Numbered from the stretch's first letter, positions 1 through 11,239 are shown. The stretch: DNA of 64,000 nucleotides from Phytohabitans houttuyneae (GCF_011764425.1 NZ_BLPF01000001.1:4951001-5015000); one strand, 5' to 3'. Numbers and translations are program-made. Notes: generated by a model from the sequence alone, not told the origin.

Positions 1-876
1 ACCGCCCGCATCCTCGACGTGCACCTGCACCGGATGCTCGCCGATCCGTGGGTCGACGAGCAGACCGCGTGCCGTTCGCTGCTCGGTGTGATGGGCGTTT
101 CCTCCGTCGACGGGCCGATGTCCGTGGCTCGCGTGGTCGGACTGCTCGGGCTCGACGAGCACAATCCAAGCTCGGTCGTCGGCGCGCTCGCCGCGGCCCG
201 GGAAAACGCCCGCGGCGCGCGCGAGACCGTCTCGTCGGAGATGTGGGAGACGCTGAACGCGACCTGGCACGGCCTGCCCGACGCCCGCCGGCGGGTGGAG
301 CAGCAGGGCGTGCACGCGTTCTTCCGCTGGGTCCGCGAGCGGTGCTCCGTGCTCGCCGGCCTCACCGACGCGACGATGAGCCGCGACGAGGGGTGGCTCT
401 TCCTCGTGCTGGGACGCAGCGTGGAGCGGGTCGACATGACCGCGCGGCTGCTCTCCACGCACGTGCGCGCCGGCGGCAGCATCCCGTCGTGGCTGACGCT
501 GCTCCGCTCGTGCGGCGCGTGGGAGACCTACCTGCGCACGTACCGGGGCTCGCTCGACGACCGCCACGCCGCCGAGTTCCTGCTGCTGGACCGCCTCTTC
601 CCACGCTCGGTCTTCGCCGCGCTGTCCTCGGCCGAGTCGTGCCTGGCCGAGCTGGAGCCGGACCCCAGCCGGGCCGGCGTCGCGACCGACGCGCAGCGGA
701 TCGTCGGCCGGTCCCGCACCAACCTGGAGTTTCGCGGCGCCGACGAGCTGATGGCCGACCTCGGCTCGGTGCTCGCCGGCCTGGAGCGCACCTGCTCGCA
801 GGTCAACGACGCGGTGTCGCGCCGCTACTTCCGCCAGACGTCGGCGGTGCTGTGGGTCTCGGAGGCGGTGGCGTGA
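1..876 (+). CDS. Alpha-E domain protein (DUF403), 5' end outside window
   Basis: The reading frame is open from base 1 with no upstream stop, so the gene begins before the window; about 291 C-terminal residues are visible. The protein is helical and Arg/Leu/Ala-rich, with segments such as LGRSVERVDMTARLLSTHV that resemble the alpha-E (DUF403) family. In many bacteria alpha-E proteins sit between a circularly permuted ATP-grasp protein and a transglutaminase-like protein, in a cluster thought to make or modify peptides; the biochemical role is not established. The transglutaminase gene follows directly, with its GTG start overlapping this stop by 4 nt, so the two are translationally coupled. 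The family call rests on motif similarity and this context. Confidence 0.8.
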   Translation, partial: TARILDVHLHRMLADPWVDEQTACRSLLGVMGVSSVDGPMSVARVVGLLGLDEHNPSSVVGALAAARENARGARETVSSEMWETLNATWHGLPDARRRVEQQGVHAFFRWVRERCSVLAGLTDATMSRDEGWLFLVLGRSVERVDMTARLLSTHVRAGGSIPSWLTLLRSCGAWETYLRTYRGSLDDRHAAEFLLLDRLFPRSVFAALSSAESCLAELEPDPSRAGVATDAQRIVGRSRTNLEFRGADELMADLGSVLAGLERTCSQVNDAVSRRYFRQTSAVLWVSEAVA

Positions 877-1736
877 GCGCGTCGAGCTGGCGGCTGCGAG
901 TGCAGCACAAGACCGGTTTCACGTACGCGGGGCCGGTGGCCGCGTCCTACAACGAGGCCCGCATGTCCCCGCGCAACGAGGCCCGCCAGGCGGTGCTCGA
1001 CGCGCGGGTGGAGGTGTGGCCGCCGGCGCGCACCTACCGCTACGAGGACTACTGGGGCACGGTCGTCACCGCGTTCGACGTGCACGCCGCGCACGAGACG
1101 CTGCAGGTCACCGCGACCGCGACCGTCGAGACGCTGCCGGCGGGCGACCTGATCGCGGGCGACGGCGGTGCCACGTGGGGCGAGCTGGCCGTGCCGGAGA
1201 CCGTCGACCGCTGGCACGAGCTGCTGCTGCCGACCCCGCGCACCGCGCTCGACGAGGAGCTGACCGAGGTGGCCAAGCGGGTGCGCGGCGAGCACCCGAC
1301 CCCGCACGCCGCCGCGCTGGCCACCTGCACGCTGGTCCGCGAGGAGGTCGAGTACGTGCCGGGTGCCACCGGCGTGCAGACCGACGCGGTGCAGGCGTGG
1401 CGCCAGCGCAAGGGCGTCTGCCAGGACATCAGCCACCTGGTGGTCGGGCTGCTGCGGGCGATGGGCACGCCCGCGCGGTACGTCTCGGGCTACCTGCACC
1501 CTTCGCCGGCGGCCGCGATCGGCGAGGCTGTCGTCGGGCAGAGCCACGCCTGGGTGGAGTGGTGGGTCGGTCGTTGGACGGCCTTCGACCCCACCAACGG
1601 CATACCGGTCGGCGAGCGGCACGTCGTCGTCGGGCGCGGCCGGGAGTACGGCGACGTGCCGCCCCTGAAAGGCGTCTACTCCGGACCGGAAAACAGCGGG
1701 CAGGGCGTGGAAGTCACTGTGACCCGGCTGCGCTGA
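873..1736 (+). CDS. Transglutaminase-like cysteine protease family protein
   Basis: A 287-residue protein with an N-terminal beta-rich bacterial transglutaminase domain (about 1-100) and a C-terminal transglutaminase core. The likely catalytic triad is visible: Cys183 in GVCQDISH, His225 in QSHAWVEWW, and Asp239 in AFDPTNG. The start is the GTG at 873, which overlaps the stop of the alpha-E gene (GTGA); a longer open frame upstream is a shadow of that gene. The family acts on peptide bonds or amide crosslinks. With the alpha-E protein it probably belongs to the alpha-E/ATP-grasp/transglutaminase cluster, whose ATP-grasp gene would lie upstream of the window. The substrate cannot be predicted. 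Confidence 0.88.
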   Translation: MSASSWRLRVQHKTGFTYAGPVAASYNEARMSPRNEARQAVLDARVEVWPPARTYRYEDYWGTVVTAFDVHAAHETLQVTATATVETLPAGDLIAGDGGATWGELAVPETVDRWHELLLPTPRTALDEELTEVAKRVRGEHPTPHAAALATCTLVREEVEYVPGATGVQTDAVQAWRQRKGVCQDISHLVVGLLRAMGTPARYVSGYLHPSPAAAIGEAVVGQSHAWVEWWVGRWTAFDPTNGIPVGERHVVVGRGREYGDVPPLKGVYSGPENSGQGVEVTVTRLR

Positions 1737-1754
1737 GGGCTATCCTGGTCGGCA
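1718..1754 (+). promoter_or_regulatory. Promoter of the thrS attenuator leader
   Basis: TGTGAC at 1718-1723, a 17-nt spacer, and TATCCT at 1741-1746 form a sigma-70-type promoter inside the end of the transglutaminase gene. The ATG of the leader peptide begins 7 nt after the -10 box, so the transcript would be leaderless with the A of ATG at or next to +1. Confidence 0.6.
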
Positions 1755-1807
1755 TGCGAAGCGCAGTAGTCACGACGACGCCGGGATGTCCCGGCGTGAC
1801 CTCGTGA
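1754..1807 (+). CDS. Threonine-rich leader peptide of the thrS attenuator
   Basis: A 17-codon ORF encodes MRSAVVTTTPGCPGVTS. Three consecutive ACG threonine codons at 1772-1780 are followed by an ACC threonine codon near the end. It has no Shine-Dalgarno sequence, but a -10 box lies 7 nt upstream. It ends 18 nt before a terminator hairpin and 85 nt before a threonyl-tRNA synthetase gene. This is the arrangement expected for ribosome-mediated attenuation: stalling on Thr codons when charged tRNA-Thr is scarce. The peptide itself is not expected to have a function. Confidence 0.7.
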   Translation: MRSAVVTTTPGCPGVTS

Positions 1808-1834
1808 TGCGCTAGTCCTGACTGAGGCCCGGGC
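1778..1834 (+). promoter_or_regulatory. Attenuator: alternative RNA pairing in the thrS leader
   Basis: A perfect 8-bp hairpin (1778-1785 with 1790-1797, loop ATGT) begins at the third ACG codon. Its 3' arm contains CCCGG, which can also pair with CCGGG in the 5' arm of the terminator (1825-1834). A ribosome stalled on the Thr codons would cover the 5' arm of the first hairpin, release CCCGG, and let it block the terminator. This pairing is inferred from complementarity only. Confidence 0.6.
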
Positions 1835-1855
1835 GACTCCGCCCCGGGGCCTTTT
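1825..1855 (+). terminator. Attenuator terminator upstream of thrS
   Basis: AGGCCC-GGGC (1825-1834) pairs with GCCC-GGGCCT (ending at 1852) around a short loop with one bulged G, and is followed by TTTT. It lies between the leader peptide and the synthetase gene, so it acts as the regulated terminator in the attenuation model. Confidence 0.65.
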
Positions 1856-1892
1856 CGCTCTTCGGGGGCGGCTGCCCACGAAGGAGACGACG

Positions 1893-3080
1893 ATGATCGA
1901 CCACCGCAAGCTCGGCCGCGAGCTCGAGCTCTTTCACTCCGACCCGCTCGCCGGCGCGGGCCTGCCGATCTGGCTGCCCGCCGGCGCCGCCGCCCGGCAC
2001 GCCGTCGAGGAGTACATCCGGGAGGAGGAGCGGCGCGCGGGATACCAGCACGTGTACTCGCCGCCGGTCGCCAAACGCCAGCTGTACGAGCTTTCCGGGC
2101 ACCTGCCGCACTTCGCCGAGGACATGTTTCCGCTCATGCGCCTGTCGCCGGACGACGAGTTCGTGCTGCGGCCGGCACTCTGCCCGCACCACGCGCTCGT
2201 GTACCGGTCGCGTGGCCGCTCGTACCGCGACCTTCCACTGCGGATCGCCGAGCTCGGCGGCATGTACCGCGCCGAGCGCTCCGGCGTGCTCGGCGGGTTG
2301 AGCCGGGTGCGCTCGATCTGGCTCAACGACGGGCACAACTTCTGCCCCGTCGACCGGGCCGGCGAGGAGGTGGCCGCGGTGCTGGAGATGATCCAGCGGG
2401 CGCACGCGGCGCTCGGCGTGCGGCCGGCCGGTTTCCGCCTCTCGCTGCACGGCGCCGGCGACAAGTACGTCGACAACCCGCCGATGTGGGAGCGCACCGA
2501 GGACGTGCTCCGCGGCGTGCTCAAGGACCTCGGCGTGTCCTATGTGGAGGCGCCGGACGAGGCGGCCTTCTACGGCCCGAAGATCGACGTGCAGGTGCTC
2601 GACGCGGCCGGACGCGAGATGACCCTCTCGACCGTGCAGCTCGACTTTCACCAGGCCGCCCGCTTCGAGCTGTCCTATGTGGACCGCGATGGCGCGCGGC
2701 GCCGCCCGGTAATCGTGCACCGCAGCGTCGTGGGGAGCATGGAGCGCCTGTTCGCGTACCTCATCGAGGTGCACGAGGGCGCCTTCCCCGCCTGGTACGC
2801 CCCGGTGCAGCTGGAGATCCTGCCGGTCGGCGACGCCGCGGTGGAGCGCTTTGCGCGGTCCGCCATCACCGCCGGCCTGCGCGCCGAGGTGGCCGGCGAG
2901 GGCACCCTCGGCGCCCGGATCAGAGACGCGGCGCGGCGCAAGGTGCCGTACGTCGCGGTCATCGGAGCCCGAGAGGCCGCCGCCGGCGCGGTCTCGCTCC
3001 GCCTGCGCGACGGCCGCGAGCACGGCCCGCTCCCCGAGGGGGAGGCACTGGACCTGATCGCGGCCGCCGCCCGTCCGTAA
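1893..3080 (+). CDS. thrS: Threonyl-tRNA synthetase, short form without N-terminal editing domains
   Basis: A 395-residue protein covering only the catalytic core and C-terminal anticodon-binding domain; bacterial ThrRS is usually about 640 residues with TGS and editing domains in front. The class II motifs are present, including motif 2 around YRAERSGVLGGLSRVR (125-140) and motif 3 around RSVVGSMERL. The three zinc ligands expected of ThrRS are kept: Cys97, His148 and His276, with spacing matching the E. coli enzyme. The start at 1893 follows a good Shine-Dalgarno sequence (GAAGGAGA). Without the editing domain it should activate Thr but could not clear Ser-tRNA-Thr itself. It may be a second ThrRS induced under threonine limitation; a full-length thrS is presumably elsewhere. 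Confidence 0.88.
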   Translation: MIDHRKLGRELELFHSDPLAGAGLPIWLPAGAAARHAVEEYIREEERRAGYQHVYSPPVAKRQLYELSGHLPHFAEDMFPLMRLSPDDEFVLRPALCPHHALVYRSRGRSYRDLPLRIAELGGMYRAERSGVLGGLSRVRSIWLNDGHNFCPVDRAGEEVAAVLEMIQRAHAALGVRPAGFRLSLHGAGDKYVDNPPMWERTEDVLRGVLKDLGVSYVEAPDEAAFYGPKIDVQVLDAAGREMTLSTVQLDFHQAARFELSYVDRDGARRRPVIVHRSVVGSMERLFAYLIEVHEGAFPAWYAPVQLEILPVGDAAVERFARSAITAGLRAEVAGEGTLGARIRDAARRKVPYVAVIGAREAAAGAVSLRLRDGREHGPLPEGEALDLIAAAARP

Positions 3081-3131
3081 GCGCGTGCGGGCGCCCCCCG
3101 TGGGCGCCCGCCAGCACAACACGTCAGGGCC

Positions 3132-3941
3132 TTAGTTGATCGCGCGGCGCATGAAGCCCCTTATGCCGACCGCGGTGAAGATGACGCCCGAACCGATCAG
3201 GACCAGCACGCAGACCCACGGCGGCATGTGCGGCACCTCGGGGACCACGGCGGCGCGGACCGCCTCGGACAGGTACGTCAGCGGGTTCAATGCGGTCACC
3301 ACCTGAAACCATCGCATCGAGTCGAGGGACTGCCACGGGTACTGCGTGGCGCCGGTGAACATGAGCGGCGTGAGGATCACCGCGAAGATGACGCTGATCT
3401 TCGAGGGCGGGACCATCGTGCCGAGGGTGAGCCCGATGCCGGCGCCGACCCAGCTGCCCAGGACGAGGCTGGCGATCAGCAGCGGTACGCCGTCGGAGTG
3501 CCACGGCGCCGAGCCGAGCACCAGCGCGCCGATCGGAAACATCACCACCGCCGAGGCGAGCGCCCGGATGATGGCGAGGAGCAGCTTCTCGAGCGCCACC
3601 AGGTACGTGGGCAGCGGTGCGAGCAGCCGGTCCTCGATCTCCCGCGTGAAGCTGAACTCCATGATGAGCGGGAACGAGACGGTCTGCAGCGCGGTGAGAA
3701 ACGCGGTCAGTGCCACGATCCCGGGCAGCAGCAGGTGGGCGTAGTCGTCCGTCACGTATCCACCGGCGTTGAGCACCTTGGCGAAGACGAACAGCATGAA
3801 CAGCGGCTGGAGCGCCACCTGGGCGAGGAACACCCAGAACTCCTTGCCGGTCACGAAGACGTCGCGCCACAGGATCGCCCGGAACGCCTTCGCGGCCGAC
3901 GGGCGGGCCTCGGTCGGCGTGGGAGTGTCCAGGACGGTCAT
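3132..3941 (-). CDS. ABC-2 type exporter permease (DrrB-like)
   Basis: A 269-residue membrane protein with about six hydrophobic segments starting near residue 35, typical of ABC-2 permeases of the daunorubicin-resistance type. It contains the conserved region EIEDRLLAPLPTYLVALEKLL between early membrane segments. It overlaps the upstream ATPase gene by 4 nt (ATGA), so the two are translated together as a half-and-half exporter. The substrate is unknown; such pairs commonly export hydrophobic drugs or lipids. A MarR regulator heads the operon, which suggests induction by a small molecule. Confidence 0.9.
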   Translation of the reverse strand: MTVLDTPTPTEARPSAAKAFRAILWRDVFVTGKEFWVFLAQVALQPLFMLFVFAKVLNAGGYVTDDYAHLLLPGIVALTAFLTALQTVSFPLIMEFSFTREIEDRLLAPLPTYLVALEKLLLAIIRALASAVVMFPIGALVLGSAPWHSDGVPLLIASLVLGSWVGAGIGLTLGTMVPPSKISVIFAVILTPLMFTGATQYPWQSLDSMRWFQVVTALNPLTYLSEAVRAAVVPEVPHMPPWVCVLVLIGSGVIFTAVGIRGFMRRAIN

Positions 3942-4897
3942 CGCAGGCCCCTTCCGGTCAGCTCGATGAAGACGTCCTCCAGGCTCGCCGCTCCCATGTG
4001 GACGTTGGTGAGGATCGCCGACCGTCCATTCAGGACAGCGATGACCGGTGCGAGGACGGTGGCGGGGTCGCTGGTCAGGTAGAGCCGGATCGTGCCGCCG
4101 GCCACCGCCTCGCCGCGCTCGACGCCCGCCACGTCGGTGAGGGCGGCGATCAGCTTGTCGGGGTCGTCGCCCTCGCCCGGCGTCACGGACAGGTCGAGCA
4201 CAAGGTGGCCGGCGAGGCCTCGGGTCAGCCCTTCGGGCGTGTCGAGGGCCAGCAGCTTGCCGTGGTCGACGATGCCCACCCGGTCGGCCATCTCCGCGGC
4301 CTCGTCCATGTCGTGCGTGGTCAGCACCACCGTCACGCCGCGGGACCGCAGGTCACGGACCCGCTCCCACATGAACAGCCGGGACTGCGGGTCGAGGCCG
4401 GTCGTCGGCTCGTCCAGGAAGAGCACCTTCGGCTCGTGCATCATCGCCCGCGCGATCATGAGGCGCTGGGCCATGCCGCCCGAGTACCAGTCGACCTTGA
4501 CGTCTGCCTGGTCGGCCAGGCCGAACTCGTCGAGCATGGCCGCCGCCTTCGCGTTGCGGTCGGTGCGGGACAGGCCGTGGTACGCCGCGTGGAAGGCGAG
4601 ATTCTGCCGCGGCGTGAGCGAGCGGTCCAGGTTTGTCTGCTGGGGTACCACCGCGAAGAGCTTGCGCGCCGCGACGGGGTCCCGGATCACGTCGACACCC
4701 GCGACACGGGCCTCGCCTGCGGTGGCCTTGACCCGCGTGGTGAGCACGCCGATCGTGGTGGACTTGCCAGCTCCGTTCGGCCCGAGCAGGCCGAAGATCT
4801 CGCCCGGCTCGACGGTGAACGACAGCCCGTCGACCGCGTTCACATCGCGTTTCGGGTATCGCTTGACGAGGTCGCGGACCTCAACCGCGGGCGTCAT
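3938..4897 (-). CDS. ABC exporter ATP-binding protein (DrrA-like)
   Basis: A 319-residue ABC ATPase. Walker A is GPNGAGKST (about 40-48), the signature is YSGGMAQRLMIARAM, Walker B is VLFLDEPTTGLD, and the switch His lies in VLTTHDMDEA. The C-terminal 90 residues match the DrrA-type extension. It partners with the permease gene downstream (4-nt overlap) and overlaps the MarR gene upstream by 4 nt, so all three form one operon. Transport substrate not predictable. Confidence 0.92.
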   Translation of the reverse strand: MTPAVEVRDLVKRYPKRDVNAVDGLSFTVEPGEIFGLLGPNGAGKSTTIGVLTTRVKATAGEARVAGVDVIRDPVAARKLFAVVPQQTNLDRSLTPRQNLAFHAAYHGLSRTDRNAKAAAMLDEFGLADQADVKVDWYSGGMAQRLMIARAMMHEPKVLFLDEPTTGLDPQSRLFMWERVRDLRSRGVTVVLTTHDMDEAAEMADRVGIVDHGKLLALDTPEGLTRGLAGHLVLDLSVTPGEGDDPDKLIAALTDVAGVERGEAVAGGTIRLYLTSDPATVLAPVIAVLNGRSAILTNVHMGAASLEDVFIELTGRGLR

Positions 4898-5385
4898 GAG
4901 CTCTCCTCCCCGTGCAGGATGGGCACTTCGGCAGCCTCCGTGTCGGTCATGTTGGCGATGATTTCGAGCAGGAACTCGCGGATCACCTGCGCTTTCGCCG
5001 GGTCGGCGTCGACCGAGGTGAGAGGCCGAGGGTTGCGGATCAGGCTGATCAGGGACTGGGCGGCGACCGCCCCGTCGAGGGTGAGGGCGAGCCGTACCGC
5101 CCGGCGGTCGGCCCCGTCGCGGCGCCGCTCCACGAGCCCACCCTTTTCGAGCGTGTCGACGATGCCGGTGAGCGTGGGCGGCTTGACGAAGCAGAGCAGC
5201 GCCAGCTCGCCGTGCGTGAGCTCACCCCGGCCGTGCAGCGCGAGCAGCACCGACATGCCCGAGTTGGTGAGGCCGAAGCGGTCGGCCAGCAGCTTGTTCC
5301 ACCGGGCGGTGGCGCGCTGGCCGGCGACCACGAGCAGGCGCCCGAGGGGGATGTCGTGCAGGTTCACGAGTTCCACGGGCAACAT
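4894..5385 (-). CDS. MarR-family transcriptional regulator
   Basis: A winged-helix regulator of 163 residues when started at the ATG at 5385; the frame stays open to 5448 but the extra N-terminal residues do not look like MarR sequence. The recognition region is THGELALLCFVKPPTLTGIVDTLEKGGLVERRRDGADRRAVRLALT, with the typical wing DGADRR. It is the first gene of an operon with the DrrAB-like exporter, overlapping it by 4 nt, so it most likely represses its own operon in a ligand-dependent way. The start is less certain than the family. Confidence 0.85.
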   Translation of the reverse strand: MLPVELVNLHDIPLGRLLVVAGQRATARWNKLLADRFGLTNSGMSVLLALHGRGELTHGELALLCFVKPPTLTGIVDTLEKGGLVERRRDGADRRAVRLALTLDGAVAAQSLISLIRNPRPLTSVDADPAKAQVIREFLLEIIANMTDTEAAEVPILHGEESS

Positions 5386-5432
5386 GTTAGCCACCTGACT
5401 GTTAGGTGCCAAACTATTTAGGCGGAGGCAGC

Positions 5433-5451
5433 AACTTGTCGCTGGCAAGTT
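5433..5451. promoter_or_regulatory. Inverted repeat between divergent MarR and TetR genes
   Basis: AACTTG-N7-CAAGTT, a 6-bp-arm dyad, lies 12 nt upstream of the TetR start and abuts a -10-like TAAAGT (5451-5456) placed 6 nt before the TetR ATG. It could be an autoregulatory operator; which protein binds it cannot be told from sequence. Confidence 0.45.
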
Positions 5452-5462
5452 AAAGTGTGCGG

Positions 5463-6032
5463 ATGACCGAGAAGCGCTCGTACCACCACGGTGACCTGCG
5501 GCGCGCCCTGCTCGTGGCGGCGGCCGAGGCGATCGCCGAGTCCGGCCCGGCCGCGCTCAGCCTGCGCGACCTGGCCCGGCGGGCGGGCGTGTCACACGCG
5601 GCGCCGGCGCACCACTTCGGCGACAAGGCCGGGCTGCTCACCGCGCTCGCCGTCGAGGGCTTCCACCGGCTGGCGGACGCGCTCGACGCGAGCCGGGCGG
5701 AGACCGGCAGCCTGCTGGAGTCCGGGGTGACCTACGTGCGCTTCGCGACGGAAAACCGGGCGCACTTCGAGGTGATGTTTCAGCCCAGCCTCTTCGACCA
5801 GGAGGACGGCGAGGTCATCGCCGCCCGCGAGCGCGCGGGCGCCGCGCTGAGTGCTGGGGTGTCCACTCTGGACGAACCGCCGCCGGCCGAGGGCGCGCGG
5901 GAGACCGAGCTGGCCGCCTGGTCGATCGTGCACGGCTTTGCCACGCTGTGGCTCGCGGGCGCGTTTCCCGACCCGCTCGGCGACAACGCCGGCGACGCCG
6001 CGCGTCCGATCATTCGCCGTCTTTTCGACTGA
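5463..6032 (+). CDS. TetR-family transcriptional regulator
   Basis: A 189-residue TetR-family repressor. The N-terminal helix-turn-helix spans about residues 8-50, with the recognition segment LSLRDLARRAGVSHAAPAHHF; the C-terminal ligand domain (WHG-type) follows. The ATG at 5463 is preferred over the GTG at 5457 because TAAAGT lies exactly 6 nt upstream, consistent with a leaderless transcript. It is divergent from the MarR/DrrAB operon and runs into the convergent MarR gene, overlapping it by 23 bp. Target unknown; it may regulate itself or the adjacent efflux genes. Confidence 0.88.
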   Translation: MTEKRSYHHGDLRRALLVAAAEAIAESGPAALSLRDLARRAGVSHAAPAHHFGDKAGLLTALAVEGFHRLADALDASRAETGSLLESGVTYVRFATENRAHFEVMFQPSLFDQEDGEVIAARERAGAALSAGVSTLDEPPPAEGARETELAAWSIVHGFATLWLAGAFPDPLGDNAGDAARPIIRRLFD

Positions 6033-6513
6033 CCCGGGTGGCGTGCGTCCGCCCCTCCCGCCGTAGCCGCTCGGTCTCCGAGCGGGTGAACTCGACGCTG
6101 CCGTCGAGAAAGTCCACCAGAAACCGCACCTGGTCGTCGCTGAAGCCGGCGACCGCCTGCTCCAGGTGGATGGCCATGCCGGCGAACTGGGCGCCGACCT
6201 GCGTCGTGGCCTCGGGCGTGAGGTCGACCAGCACCCGCCGCCGATCGGCCGGATCGGCCACCCGCTGCGCGAACCCCCGCTCGACCAGCCGGTCGATGAC
6301 CCGGGTGACGGCTCCGGTGGTCAGGCCGAGCCGGCTCGCCAGCTCGCCGGCGGACATGGGGCCGGCGTCGATGAGCGCCCCCGCGCAGTGCAGGTCGGTG
6401 ATGTGAATGCCCATCTGGTCAGCGACCGCGTCATAGAAGCGCACCGTTTCCTGCACGTGGCGGGGCATCACACGGAACAGCTCCGTGATCGCCCGTTCGC
6501 GCTCGGTTGACAC
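6010..6513 (-). CDS. MarR-family repressor divergent to an MFS exporter
   Basis: A 167-residue MarR protein with helix-turn-helix SAGELASRLGLTTGAVTRVIDRLVERG and wing RVADPADRRRVLVDLT. It is transcribed away from the MFS gene at 6596. The 82-bp gap holds a perfect 10-bp-arm palindrome, the likely operator. Its 3' end overlaps the convergent TetR gene by 23 bp. Expected role: ligand-released repression of the MFS exporter and probably of itself. Confidence 0.9.
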   Translation of the reverse strand: MSTERERAITELFRVMPRHVQETVRFYDAVADQMGIHITDLHCAGALIDAGPMSAGELASRLGLTTGAVTRVIDRLVERGFAQRVADPADRRRVLVDLTPEATTQVGAQFAGMAIHLEQAVAGFSDDQVRFLVDFLDGSVEFTRSETERLRREGRTHATRVSRKDGE

Positions 6514-6539
6514 GGGTCTCCAAACTCCCTTAGCGTTGG

Positions 6540-6564
6540 AAGTATCTGCACCAAGCAGATACTT
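6540..6564. promoter_or_regulatory. MarR operator palindrome
   Basis: AAGTATCTGC at 6540-6549 and GCAGATACTT at 6555-6564 are perfect inverted arms around the loop ACCAA. The site sits midway between the divergent MarR and MFS starts, where a MarR dimer would block both promoters. Confidence 0.75.
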
Positions 6565-6595
6565 CTTGGGTCAATAAGTCTACGGGGGACATCGC

Positions 6596-7972
6596 GTGTA
6601 CCGGCAGCGCCGGCTGGCGCTTCTTGTGGTTCTGCTCGCTCTCTTCATGGACCTACTCGACAATACGATCGTCAACGTCGCTCTCCCGGCGATTCGGGAC
6701 GACCTAGGCGCAAGTTCTTCCGCGCTTCAATGGGTGGCCGCCGGCTACGCGCTGTCGTTCGCGCTCGCGCTGATCACCGGCGGGCGGCTCGGCGACATCT
6801 ACGGCCGCAAGCGGATCTTCATGATCGGGATCGGCGGCTTCACGGTCGCCTCGGCACTGTGCGGCGCCGCGCAGACACCGGGCCAGCTTGTCGCCGCCCG
6901 GGTCCTGCAGGGGATCGCCGCCGCGCTGATGGTGCCGCAGGTGCTCTCGATCATCCAGGTGCTCTTCCCGCCGGGGGAGCGGGGCAAGGCGATGGCCGCG
7001 TTCGGCGCGCTCGCCGGCGTCGCCACGGTCGGCGGACCGATCGTCGGCGCGCTGCTCACCGACGGCGACGTCGGCGGGCTGGGCTGGCGCTCGATCTTTC
7101 TGGTCAACCTGCCGGTGGGAATCTTCGCGCTGGTGGCCACCGCCCTCGTCGTGCCGGAGTCGAAGGCGGAACACGCCAACCGCCTGGACCTGCCCGGCGT
7201 GGCCCTGGTGACTGTCGGCCTGCTGCTGCTCATCTACCCGCTGGTGCAAGGCCGCGACATGGCTCCACTGTGGATATACACGAGCCTCGCCGGCTCGCTG
7301 GTGGTGCTGGCCGTCTTCGTGGCGTACCAGCGCCGTCGCGTCAACTCACCCCTCGTGGTGCTCGACCTCTTCCGGCACCGCTCGTTCTCCGGCGGGCTGC
7401 TCGTCGCGCTGCTCTTCTTCGGCGGCGTGTTCGGCTACCTGCTGGTCTTCACCGTGTACCTCCAGGCCGGCCAGGGCTACAGCGTCCTGCGCGCCGGGCT
7501 CGCCGGCATCCCGTGGGGAGCGGCGGTTCCCGTGTTCGCGGCGATCTCGCTCGCGGTCTTCGGGCCGCGGCTGGGCCGGCCGGTGCTGCAGGTGGGGCTC
7601 GCCCTCATCACCGCGTCGATGCTCTGGCAGATGCTGATAGTCGAAGACGGCGTGAGCGCACTGTCGCTCGCACCCGCGCTTGTCGTCGGCGGGGCGGGCA
7701 TGGGCCTGATCCTTGCGTTGCTCTTCGACTTCACGCTGGCCGACGTGCCGGTCGAGGATGCCGGCTCCGCGTCCGGCATGGGCACGACCGTGCAGCAGGT
7801 GGGCACCGCGATCGGCATCGCCGCGATCGGCGCGGCGTTCTTCACGCTGCCGTCCGGGTCCGGGCTCAGCGACGCCTTCCGGTCCGCGCTGTGGCTGCCG
7901 GTCGCGATGTTCGCGGCGGGCTTCGCGGCGAGCTTCCTGCTGCCCCGCAAGGCACCGCACAGGGAGATCTGA
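6596..7972 (+). CDS. MFS drug exporter, DHA2 (EmrB/QacA-like) family
   Basis: A 458-residue integral membrane protein with about 14 hydrophobic segments. The family motifs are visible: LDNTIVNVALPAI in the first helix, GRLGDIYGRKR in the loop after helix 2, and a GPIVGALL antiporter motif in helix 5. The GTG start at 6596 has a GGGGG element 7 nt upstream. It is divergent from a MarR gene with a clear operator between them, so it is probably induced by the exported compound. Proton-driven efflux of drugs or a secondary metabolite is the likely role. Confidence 0.9.
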   Translation: MYRQRRLALLVVLLALFMDLLDNTIVNVALPAIRDDLGASSSALQWVAAGYALSFALALITGGRLGDIYGRKRIFMIGIGGFTVASALCGAAQTPGQLVAARVLQGIAAALMVPQVLSIIQVLFPPGERGKAMAAFGALAGVATVGGPIVGALLTDGDVGGLGWRSIFLVNLPVGIFALVATALVVPESKAEHANRLDLPGVALVTVGLLLLIYPLVQGRDMAPLWIYTSLAGSLVVLAVFVAYQRRRVNSPLVVLDLFRHRSFSGGLLVALLFFGGVFGYLLVFTVYLQAGQGYSVLRAGLAGIPWGAAVPVFAAISLAVFGPRLGRPVLQVGLALITASMLWQMLIVEDGVSALSLAPALVVGGAGMGLILALLFDFTLADVPVEDAGSASGMGTTVQQVGTAIGIAAIGAAFFTLPSGSGLSDAFRSALWLPVAMFAAGFAASFLLPRKAPHREI

Positions 7973-7976
7973 CGTG

Positions 7977-11177
<3,201 letters not shown>

Positions 11178-11226
11178 GAACCGGAGTGTACGACCAGACG
11201 GAGCCAGGAAGTTACTAGTAGGTTAG

Positions 11227-11239
11227 TCAAACTTGTCTA
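11227..11239. promoter_or_regulatory. PadR operator candidate, copy 1
   Basis: TCAAACTTGTCTA lies 13 nt upstream of the PadR GTG start, just before its -10 box TACGCT (11241-11246). It matches 11 of 13 bases of the element upstream of the ABC exporter, including the palindrome-like core TCAA-N2-TTG, which suggests PadR autoregulation. Confidence 0.55.
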
